64,000 nucleotides of DNA from Andrena cerasifolii. Its lineage: Eukaryota; Arthropoda; Insecta; Hymenoptera; Andrenidae. Under the pieces are notes generated by a model that made no database searches, was not told the origin of the DNA, and worked only from the letters and a program-made list of their open reading frames with translations. The DNA is taken from positions 1,488,001-1,552,000 of the forward strand of contig NC_135123.1 of assembly GCF_050908995.1 (NCBI RefSeq). The letters are read 5' to 3'. The translations under genes were made by a program, and so were the position numbers. How positions within the stretch are numbered: position 1 is the stretch's first letter; each line of letters starts with the position of its first letter. Below are positions 55,534 through 64,000 of the stretch, in pieces.

Positions 55534-55701
55534 ATGAAAAGAGAGCTGCGCAGGTTGCGCTACAAGCACGTCCGTGGCGGTCGTGGCGGTGGCGGTCGTG
55601 GCAGCCGCAGAAGCCGTGGAGGATGGCGCCGGGGTGGCCACGGCGGTAGGCGCGGCGGAAACGGGGGAGGGGGGGGATATAATATTTATATTTCATATTA
55701 G
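55534..55701 (+). CDS. RGG-tail protein, C-terminal exon (copy C)
   Basis: An acceptor TTGTTTCAG (55533) precedes ATG AAA AGA, giving MKRELRRLRYKHV, then RGGRGGGGRGSRRSRGGWRRGG and a Tyr/Ile-rich end (YNIYISY). The basic helix plus RGG tail matches copies A and B (YSDLRKELKRQRY; YSQLKKTLRKEIY). A start at this ATG is possible, but the exon may join an upstream charged exon. RGG repeats bind RNA; the role in the element is unknown. Confidence 0.55.
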   Translation: MKRELRRLRYKHVRGGRGGGGRGSRRSRGGWRRGGHGGRRGGNGGGGGYNIYISY

Positions 55702-56583
55702 AATTTAATAAAAAAAAAATCTGATTAGTTGCATGGGTTTTATTTAGAAAAAGTAATAAAAGGGTGGGTGATGTTAATATCACTATAAATAATTCACTTT
55801 CAATAAAATCGTGGGGCACGATATTTCATAACAGGATATGAATCAGTTACTTCAACTTCTGGTTGCACATGGTGCTCTACAATTTCATTAGTGAATTATT
55901 TAGTGATATTAACACCATCAAAATTGTAGTACAAGAAAAGAATTATTTTTTAGTTGTTAGTGCATTTTTAATAAAATCGTTTATCATAAAAATTATTTTT
56001 TATATATTTTTTATTTTCTAGTTTTTAGTATTTGTCGATTTCTATTTCACAGCTTAGAATTTTTTAGAAATATCTTTTATTGCTGTGTATAGTAAACGCT
56101 ATAGTGCTAAAGTCAATAAAAAATAATCATTTTCTTGTACTGCAATTTCGATGGTGATATACTACGAACGGCTGCAAAGTTTTAGTATCATTTCTCGATA
56201 AATTTTGTATTTTCGGTAATCGCGGTGCGATTAACGTCCCGAACGTAGAAGCTTTTGTCTTTTTCGTAAAGAACGTGATAGTTGGAAGTGGGTTAGGATC
56301 CATTTCGGTTAGAATGGAAAATATCATATATACGGTTCATTCAATGCCAAGCGGATCACTTTGAACACTCAATGTCTGAGATTTAGTTCAAATTGAATCA
56401 CAAATTGTGATTGTTTATGTTGTTTGTTTTGATAGAATGTAAAACTTCCACATTTGCTATTGTATCGTCATGAACGTTTCAATAACATACTCCTGAGATT
56501 TTCCAGATGAAAATAAATTTAAACACAGTATAAATCGGTTTATTTTTAGCATTTTTGAAATAGAATTTAGATTACATTTAGGG

Positions 56584-56772
56584 AACTGTACTCGTAGTTG
56601 ACCGTGTACCAATAGTTGACACTTTTATTTTCGGTCACGAATAATAAGCTTTTGACTAATACTTTTTCAAAAAGCGTATTAGTCAAAAACATTTTTTTAA
56701 TAAAAAGCTTATTATTTGTGACTAAAAATAAAAGTGTCAATTATTGGTACACTGTCAACAACGAGTACAGTT
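56584..56772. repeat. Palindromic MITE-like repeat
   Basis: CTGTACTCGTAGTTGAC and GTCAACAACGAGTACAG bound a nearly complete inverted repeat of about 85-bp arms, including CCAATAGTTGACACTTTTA and its inverse. Confidence 0.8.
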
Positions 56773-57299
56773 ACCCTATATTTAATTACCAAGTACAGTT
56801 CTAGAAATAATCCGATTTATACCGTGCTTATACTGTAAACGTCACGTTTTACAATTTATTAATACATAATTCACCGCAAGCAACAGTGTATGGCTCTCGA
56901 ACCGAAATCAGAAGCTGCCGCCAAACAGCCCAAGTCTTCAGGCTCAAAGAGAGATCGCGCCGGTTCGGATAAACACGCTGCCGTAAGTTGTTTGAAGCAT
57001 TCAAATAAAAGTCGAATAAACTATGGTTAAAGATCGAATAAAAAAATTATCTTTCGTCGTCGAATGAATTCAATTTGGTTCCGAACGGATAAACATAAAG
57101 TATCTTTTATTGGAGTTTATCAAAATAATATCTTTGCCCATCTCCGTTCTCCAGCCGCTTCGTCGTGGTTCATTCAAGCCTTCGTGACGACAAAATAGTA
57201 ATAGGGGAAATGCGGCAACAACGCGATCCGACTCTCGATACGTATCGGCAACTATGTATTTCCTACACTTATCGGCTAGCTTGGACTTCCACCGGTTCT

Positions 57300-57830
57300 G
57301 ATGGTACATGGCGCAAATATACCATCAACGCCGGTGACGGAGAATCCTTGAAGCCTCATTCTGTCATTACTCGAATCTGTCACAGTACATGATTCATAAA
57401 TTCATTATTATTTCAACCCACGGTGTTTATTAGTGCTCAAACGCACCAGACCCGTCTGCACGGATGTCGACTGGAGGCAACTATACCCGCAAAAACTTCC
57501 TTCTTGCCGATTCCAGGGCGTAAGTTGTAATTTACGGTTTGTTTACTACATCGCGTATACGTATACGCTGGTGCTACGGAGCTCGAATGTACCACCAACG
57601 CCGGTGACGGAGAAGTCTTGAAGCTTCATTCTGTCAGTTTTCGAGTCATAAATTCATTATTATTTCCATGTACGGTGCTTATTAGCGTTCAAACGCACCA
57701 GACCCGTCTGCACGGATGTCTACTGCAGGCAACTATACCCGCAAAAACCTCCTTTTGGCCGATTCCAGGTCGTAAGTTGTAATATACGATTTGATTACTA
57801 CACGCGTGTACGTACACGCTTAACTTAGCT
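57300..57830. repeat. 252-bp tandem duplication
   Basis: ACGCACCAGACCCGTCTGCA at 57441 recurs at 57693, and the surrounding blocks (CAACGCCGGTGACGGAGAA; ATACCCGCAAAAAC.TCC; TAAGTTGTAAT.TACG) recur in the same order. Two diverged copies lie beside the 3' end of the TTAA element. Confidence 0.85.
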
Positions 57831-57879
57831 TGTGTGAACGTATGCACACATTCAAGGCCCGGTGAGACGGCAGCCTTAA

Positions 57880-59088
57880 TAAGGATTTTGAATTAAAAAC
57901 ACGTACGCTTCAAACCGAAAAAATTACCGGAAGCCACACAGCTCATGCGTTATCCCAAACATTAAATAACATATTTTGCCATTGGAATATAAATGAGAAA
58001 GTAAAATGTGGTGTAATAGATAATGCGGCAAATATGCTTGCGGCTGTAAGAAATCTAAAATCAGTTTCTAGCGTTTCCTGTTTCGCACATACTTTAAATT
58101 TAGTTGTAAAAAAATCTTTAGCAGCCATTAACGATTTAGTAACTATCCGAAAAAAATGTCGCAGTATAGTGTGTTATTTCAAATCAAGTTGCTTAGCGAA
58201 AGACAAATTACAGGAAATGCAAAATGAATTCAATATTCCGCAACATAAATTAATATTAGAAACCGACACACGTTGGAATTCAACATACAACATGTTTAAT
58301 AGATTAGTAGAACAAAGGAAAGCAATAGAATCAGCATTAGAATACTTTGACATTTCTTTCGAGTCCCTCACTGACAATGAGTGGGACACATTAGCCAACA
58401 TGTTACCAATATTACAGCCATTTTTCTCTATAACAATGGAATTTAGTACAGAATCGAAAGCCTCCATCTCTAAAGTTATAGTAGCCATTAAGCAATTACA
58501 CAAGTGCCTCGAATTAAATCGCGAAAATATTTTAGCCATAAAATTAAAGGAGATGACATGTCACTATTTTAATCACATAGAAACTAATTCAGCACATGCA
58601 ATGGCGACAATTCTCGACCCACGTTTCAAAGTAGTAGGATTTAGGTTCACCAAAAATGCTGAAAAAGCAGAGAAATTAATAATAGATGAAATATCTAATA
58701 TAAATGTAGCAGTTACTGCCGGTACCTCATCCGACACAAATAACGTAACAGCTAATCCTAATAACACATCAGTGCTGTGGACGTCTTTTGACAATGAAAT
58801 GATTGAAAGAAATTTGATTAGTGCATAGAATCGTGGCCCGACAAACGAACTCGAAAATTACATAGCAGAATGTTATGCCGCTAGAACTTCCGATCCATTG
58901 CAATATTGGCAAAAAAATACATCTACGTATCCGAACCTCGCGAAATTGGCGAAATCAATTTTGTGCTGTCCTGCCACATCGGTGCCTTGCGAAAGAATTT
59001 TTTCGACGGCGGGAGAAATAATCAGTCTGAAACGAAATAAATTAAAAGATACCAGATTAAATCAAATCTTGTTGCTAAAGAAGCAATG
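57880..59088 (+). pseudogene. hAT transposase, piece 3 (catalytic core end and dimerisation domain)
   Basis: The frame resumes at DFELKTRTLQTEKITGSHTAH, then VIDNAANMLAAVR (second Asp block), CFAHTLNLVV, LETDTRWNSTYNMF, AMATILDPRFK, and the C-terminal dimerisation block YPNLAKLAKSILCCPATSVPCERIFSTAG. One TAG (58826-58828) interrupts the frame before the dimerisation block. hAT enzymes cut and join their element ends. With the stop in piece 2 and two large insertions, it is dead. Confidence 0.93.
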
Positions 59089-59847
59089 AAACCATTATTA
59101 GTCGACATTATTAATACGACGTTGATTATCGTATAAGCAATATATATATATATAATATATATAAGCAATAAATTAATTTTTTTATGCATTTTGTGCCAGT
59201 TATTAGAAAACGGTGTCTATTTTAGTTCATTTTCTTTCTGTCATTCCCTACATATCAACATTCGTAAAATGTACACACTGCAAGCTATAAAAACGAATAA
59301 CGTATAGATATAAATGTATATATGATAACTCGAACTTTAAGTCGAACTTAACCTCGACTTCATACCTGTTTCAGAAATAAAATAATTCTTTATTCTTTAT
59401 CGTATCAAATTTCATGTAAATCGAACTATTTTTAACGAAGGATGCTTCAAATGATATAATTCGATTTTTCATGGAATTTCCTTCATTATGGTCCGAATTA
59501 CGTCGTTCTTGGTGTTAATTTCATTGGCGAAACATAAGGAATCGATTGGCGTCGTTTTCGCAAAGATCTGATGAGAAATTCGGAAATCCTAGACATTTCT
59601 CACTTTTTAACGGTATTCAAACCCCTTCGAGGGTCGAAAGCCATCAAATTTGTCCTCGCCACGGGGTACCGGGAAGCCGACCACGACTTTTCAAGACTTT
59701 TAAGCTTCGAATCATGTTCGAAGCGCTTCGAAGTAGTCGGCTGACATTCAAGACAGATTCGAAGCGCTGGGAATCGACTCCGGAATCCCATCACTACCGC
59801 CGACGCCATCCTCGGCAGTTTTATGGATGGAGAGAGCGGTTGAATTC
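59089..59847. other. 3' flank of the hAT gene, no gene
   Basis: AT-rich after the hAT stop, with an AATAAA-type signal near 59166. Positions 59531-59580 (CATAAGGAATCG.TTG.CG...TCGCAAAGATCTGATGAGAAAT) match 54850-54898 in the TTAA element, upstream of RGG copy C. Inverted hAT ends were not found. Confidence 0.5.
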
Positions 59848-59918
59848 CAGTATTTAGAAATCTGAAGGAAGCCTATATTGTACACAAATATACCAACTTG
59901 ATAATCGTGTACTCTTCT

Positions 59919-60080
59919 CAGAATTGGGCAAAATGTAATCTAATTATAAATTACAAATTACGATTAAAATGTAATTGTGTAATCAATTACACAATATTTC
60001 ACGATTGTGTAACCAATTACCCAATTATATTTTAATCGTAATTTGTAATTTGTAATTAGTTTACTTTTTGCCCAACTCTG
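59919..60080. mobile_element. hAT-type palindromic MITE (copy in unit B)
   Basis: Starts CAGAATTGGGCAAAATG, ends GCCCAACTCTG. Flanking octamers are actcttct (59911-59918) and attcttct (60081-60088), 7/8 identical and the same site as in unit A. Confidence 0.88.
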
Positions 60081-60140
60081 ATTCTTCTATTGCATTTTCT
60101 TACGTTCAATAATTTTAATGTTTCTTCGACTTGTTTTTAG

Positions 60141-60513
60141 ATGTCTGACAAAGCAAGTATTCAGAATGCAAAAGAGGAAGGGACTCCGTCTCGAGGACGG
60201 AGTCCACCTAGCAGGGAGCCTCAGGCAGAAGGTATGTAGATAACCATTTCTTACATTTTCATGAAAGTGTGAAAACGTCTAGTCATTATTGCAGTAATTA
60301 ACATACGATTTATGTTTATTGTTCATATTACAGTACAGCCAGCTGAAAAAAACTCTGCGTAAAGAAATTTATGGAGGCGGAAGAGGTGGAAGAGGAGGGC
60401 GAGGAGGGAGAGGAGGAAGAGGTGGAAGTCGAGGAAGAGGAGGGAGTGGAGGAAGAGGAGGTAGAGGAGGAAGAGAAGGAGGAAACACAATTAATTATAA
60501 TTTTTATAATTAA
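60141..60513 (+). pseudogene. SR/RGG-tail protein (copy B), frame broken
   Basis: Exon 60141-60231 (MSDKASIQNAKEEGTPSRGR) has acceptor TTGTTTTTAG and donor GTATGT. The second exon starts 60334 after ATTACAG and encodes YSQLKKTLRKEIYGGG followed by many RGG/RGR units and NTINYNFYN. The first exon ends in phase 1 but the second is read in phase 0, so as drawn the join is out of frame. The SR repeats present in copy A are mostly deleted. GGACTCCGTC-tcga-GGACGGAGTCC is a DNA hairpin within the coding exon. Confidence 0.5.
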
Positions 60514-60832
60514 ACATACAAATAAGTAATTGTTTCTCATATTTTTAGTCAAAAGCCTTTCATCCGTCGACCATGAATAATTTTCTCGTATTTATTAGTA
60601 CTTTAGTTGCGAATCATATATTTAGTCGAGAAAGTACGAATAAACACGAGAAAATTATTCATGGCCGACAATTGAATTCCCCACGTTTCAAATAAAAATT
60701 GGCTCGGGTTAGAATGCTCATCTCTTGTATTTTGCCATATAATTGAGGCAGTGAGAGCAACAACGCTAACCCACATTTTTTTCAAAAGTGAGTTAGTAGC
60801 AATAACGTATTCGAATAGGCTCTAGTAATCAT

Positions 60833-61464
60833 ATCGATGGCTTAGTGCACACATATTGTATGTCCACTTTTTATGAAATTTGAGTTTTTATATTCAAGAA
60901 ATAGTGCTTGACTGTTTCTTTATGCTGCATAAAAATTACATTTTTATCTTTTTTATAAATTCATCAAAAATGATATTTTTGTTTATTGTATTTCCCTGAA
61001 TTTATTATGCTGAGTGCACAAATGTTGTGTGTCCATGCCAGAGGATGAAAATAGTTTTGGAAAAATGTGACAATAAATAAAAAAAATTTAAAGTCTTCCT
61101 ATATCTACCGCGAATTACTTTTTATTCCTGTTACTTTAAAAATAAATATAATATTGAAGTGAGATTATTTCCAGTATTATTCCTTTCATTCATTTTTATA
61201 TAATATCATTCAGTATAGTATGTCCTCCTCTGTACTTGGTTACAATAGCATGTCCAACTTCCAAGCATTATTGTCGAGTTATTATTATAATTTTGCAGAT
61301 TCTAACTTATACTACTAATTACATACTTTCAGTGATACCTATATTACAATAATGCAAAAAGTATTTATGTAATTATAAAGTACCATTGAATGTTTGATCC
61401 TGTTTTTCTCAAAACCGCTAAAAATGGACATACAATATGTGTGCACTAATTGTAAGCCATCGAT
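60833..61464. mobile_element. Inverted-repeat element present only in unit B
   Basis: Ends ATCGATGGCTTA and TAAGCCATCGAT, followed inward by GTGCACACATATTGTATGTCC on both sides (inverted). Unit A lacks it and has an apparent empty site near 10010. No ORF; family unknown. Confidence 0.85.
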
Positions 61465-62307
61465 GTAGAATAGGAAATTTTTTTTTAATGTAGGTTAGTT
61501 GTTGTTCTAACTGCCTGAATTACTATGACATAAATACGACAGCGATTTCAAGTGATGTATATGTAACGGTAAAAGCGTTAATTTAGTAAATGTATACAAT
61601 TCCCAGCAGTTCCTATGTCAATGTATGCCTAAAATGAATATAACCTAACCTACAATCGTCCGAAAATGCATACATTGACTCCATCATGCTTTTATTGTGG
61701 CCCGTATATCCAGCTATCGCTTCAGATTTGCTATGAATCCACGTTGGCAGTCCTCCCGAGTAAGCGCCATCTCGTATCTACTACCTCAACTAAATTTGTC
61801 ACGTGACTTGCTCTGTATTATCGCCAATATGGCGGAACTCTGATTTCGGAATGCAGTCACGATTTTTCGTTTTTCGTTCTTATATAAGCAGATTTTGGCC
61901 TGGGAGAGGTCTCATTCGAAAGAAGAAGATTCAATGCGGAGCGCTCTGCTCACCGTTTGAGTCACAAAACTCTCTTAGTGACCTAAAAATGCTTGGATTC
62001 TGCGGGTATATTTTGTCGACTTTTGCTTTACTTTGGACACTGCTGTTATTGATGTTACATGTGAACACAATCTCGTTGAACCATGAGCAGAGCGCTCCGC
62101 ATTGAACCTTCCTCTTTCGAATGAGACCTCGCCCAGCCCAAAATGTGCTCATATAAGGACGAAAAACGAAAAATCCCGAACCCATGTTTCGGGCCAGATT
62201 GTGTCGGTATGCAGCGCGCTGCATTACCCGTGTCTACCCCCTTAATGTCTTTTTTTATATGTTCCTATATTATATATTTGCACAATAACTATTTTATGTT
62301 TAATATA

Positions 62308-63495
62308 CAGGGTGTCCCACTAAGGAGTGGACAGCGCGATATCTCTTAAAGTATTGTCGATAAAAATAAAAAAAAAATAGGGAATTGCATGGTTCGAGGG
62401 GGCCCATTTATTAGCGCGAACGAATTTTGTTTTCGATTATTATTTTAAAAGATACGATGATCAAGTTCGGTTTTTCAAATGGAACTATTTTTTTTGAACA
62501 CCTGAGTTGATAGTGCGTTCCAAGACAAATTCAATAAGCTTTAATGTATACACTTTATTTCCACTGGTTTTTAAGATATTGCGCTTGCAAATTTACTGAT
62601 TTTCACTGCAAGAAACCCCTCTGAAATGGCAAAAACCGGGGACGGTCTTACTGACGCCACGGGTGGCACTGCCTGTTGAAATGGATACTTACCTGCCAAA
62701 GGTCTACGCCAGAAATGGCAGGCCCAAGGGCTGGACAATTCTTTTCCGTCAGAAATGCTACTTAGGTAGATACATCTGCGGTATCGAGAAGCGCATCGTT
62801 ACTTTTATTTCGCACTTGCTTCTACGCTCGGATGGCCGGTTCTTTTGGGAGGGATGCAAGTTGGATTGGTTAGGTTAGGAGGAGTGAAAGCTGCTAGACT
62901 AAATTTCAACCATAGGGAGCAGATTGTATCAGAACCAATCGGATTTGCATCCCTCCCAAAAGAACCGGCCATCCGAGCGTAGAAGCAAGTGCGAAATAAA
63001 AGTAACGATGCGCTTCTCGATACCGCAGATGTACCTACCTAAGTAGCATTTCTGACGGAAGAGAATTGTCCAGCCTTGGGCCTGCCATTTCTGGCGTAGA
63101 CCTTTGGCAGGTAAGTATCCATTTCAACAGGCAGTGCCACCCGTGGCGCCAGTAAGACCGCCCCCGGTTTTTGCCATTCCAGAGGGGTTTCTTGCAGTGA
63201 AAATCAGTAAATTTGCAAGCGCAATATCTTAAAAACCAGTGGAAATAAAGTGTATACATTAAAGCTTATTGAATTTGTCTTGGAACGCACTATCAACTCA
63301 GGTGTTCAAAAAAAATAGTTCCATTTGAAAAACCGAACTTGACCATCGTATCTTTTAAAATAATAATCGAAAACAAAATTCGTTCGCGCTAATAAATGGG
63401 CCCCCTCGAACCATGCAATTCCCTATTTTTTTTATATTTTTATCGACAATACTTTAAGAGATATCGCGCTGTCCACTCCTTAGTGGGACACCCTG
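62308..63495. mobile_element. 1.19-kb near-perfect palindrome with TA flanks
   Basis: Left arm from CAGGGTGTCCCACTAAGG (62308) and right arm ending CCTTAGTGGGACACCCTG (63495) are inverted copies of about 560 bp around a short spacer near 62890-62940. TA lies on each side. Few mismatches are visible along the arms. TA target and terminus suggest a Tc1/mariner-related foldback. No transposase is recognised in the arms. Confidence 0.9.
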
Positions 63496-63545
63496 TATAT
63501 ATATATATATTAAACACACACACACACATACACACACACACACAA
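63496..63545. repeat. (TA)n and (CA)n microsatellites
   Basis: TATATATATATATAT followed by an ACACAC run to about 63543. Confidence 0.9.
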
Positions 63546-63723
63546 GAATAAATACGCTTAGTTTAATGTGTGGTCTACTGCGTTTTTTCAGCGTTACTTG
63601 CTTAAAATCTAAAATAACAACAGCGAAAATTAAGAGCAGTCAAATCGGGTTAGCTGTCACATATAACAGTACCGTTTTACATCACTTGAATTTGAAATAA
63701 TTGGTGGATATTTTACACGAACA

Positions 63724-64000
63724 ATGGAAGATTCATCGGGAATTAGGTTTCCATCTGTGAAAACTAAAAGCAAAATGTACAGCTCCGTATATGGTTGTAA
63801 TAACAAAGCCAGTATCGACACTACAATCCGTTTTCATTACTTTCCTAAACCTAACGAAATAATAATCATTAAAAATGATTTCGTAAATACTGAGAGAGTT
63901 AGTCGGTTAAAAATGTGGAAGCAAACATTAAAAATAGGAAAGGAAATATCACCTTATATGCAAGTATGCTCTTTACATTTTAAACAAGCCAATTATTTTT
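63724..64000 (+). CDS. THAP-domain protein N-terminus, runs off right edge
   Basis: ATG at 63724 opens a frame to the window end (92 codons). It reads KMYSSVYGCNNKAS, IRFHYFPKP, RVSRLKMWKQTLKIGKEISP, YMQVCSLHFKQANYF, the THAP C2CH zinc-finger order. THAP modules bind DNA in P-element, Kolobok and host proteins. The first Cys of the usual C-x4-C pair is Ser here (SSVYGC), while the second Cys, the later Cys and the His are present. Whether it is a host gene or transposase cannot be told from this fragment. Confidence 0.8.
   Translation, partial: MEDSSGIRFPSVKTKSKMYSSVYGCNNKASIDTTIRFHYFPKPNEIIIIKNDFVNTERVSRLKMWKQTLKIGKEISPYMQVCSLHFKQANYF

Larger units (their letters stand above)
50398..57875. 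mobile_element. 7.5-kb TTAA-flanked DNA transposon (Kolobok-like) in the hAT gene
   Basis: TTAA flanks both ends (50394-50397 and 57876-57879), and hAT coding continues in frame across. Ends are GGGGGCCGTCTCC and GGTGAGACGGCAGCC, a short imperfect inverted repeat around GCCGTCTC. Contents: minus-strand Mutator-domain-type transposase fragments, a 145-bp satellite, an RGG-tail gene, several inverted repeats and a 252-bp tandem duplication. TTAA target and transposase type suggest the Kolobok superfamily, which is an inference. Confidence 0.8.
59848..62246. mobile_element. Repeat unit B: paralogue of unit A
   Basis: Alignable with 8800-10796 block by block: AGTATTTAGAAATCTG left edge, MITE, SR/RGG gene, palindromes, the ACAGCGATTTCAAGTGATGTAT block, and a right edge at CTACCCCCTTAA (62235-62246). 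It differs by a 632-bp inverted-repeat element at 60833-61464 and a shortened SR exon. Confidence 0.75.

Overview
The window looks like transposon-dense arthropod nuclear DNA, most likely from an insect and plausibly a hymenopteran such as an ant. Evidence: AT-rich sequence, introns of about 70-120 bp with GTAAGT/GTATGT donors, and a mix of Ty3/gypsy, DIRS, LINE, piggyBac, hAT, Helitron, Tc1/mariner, RAG1/Transib-like and TTAA-target elements. I see no rRNA or tRNA gene and no convincing intact host gene. The species call is inference; the element families are read from protein motifs.

Layout. 1-8.8 kb: a partial minus-strand ORF at the edge, low-information DNA, and an AATTAC-rich hAT-type MITE. 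8.8-10.8 kb: repeat unit A, carrying a small SR/RGG-tail gene and ending at a TTAA. 10.8-13.1 kb: a RAG1/Transib-like transposase fragment and a decayed mariner-type transposase. 13.1-17.35 kb: a minus-strand LINE. 17.36-22.0 kb: a 3'-truncated gypsy element with a SAP-domain Gag. 22.0-25.8 kb: hairpin-rich DNA and an LTR-like block. 25.8-26.85 kb: a helicase tail followed by a ubiquitin-protease-like domain lacking both catalytic residues. 27.9-33.0 kb: gypsy pol interrupted at a TTAA by a piggyBac with an intact transposase ORF. 33.0-36.1 kb: an internally deleted DIRS element. 37.2-38.0 kb: a foldback.

38.7-59.1 kb is a nested stack. One hAT transposase gene is split by a gypsy element (38862-49928, TSD AAAAC) and by a 7.5 kb TTAA-flanked element (50398-57875). 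The gypsy element is split by a Helitron (41788-46488, between A and T) and by a solo LTR (47880-49614, TSD ATCG). At all four junctions the host reading frame continues across the insert. 59.8-62.2 kb is repeat unit B, a paralogue of unit A. 62.3-63.5 kb is a 1.19 kb palindrome, and a THAP-domain ORF runs off the right edge.

The strongest unexplained signal is structural. Ten copies of a 33-nt, two-stem hairpin lie in the solo LTR (49043-49525). Both stems change sequence from copy to copy while base pairing is mostly kept. Independent hairpin series with compensating stem changes occur in the DIRS gag intron (33353-33714) and in a three-way-junction motif (22457, 23204, 23561). A 145-bp satellite built of four hairpins (52086-53342) sits inside the TTAA element. 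Selfish elements here repeatedly carry arrays of preserved nucleic-acid structure with no assigned function.
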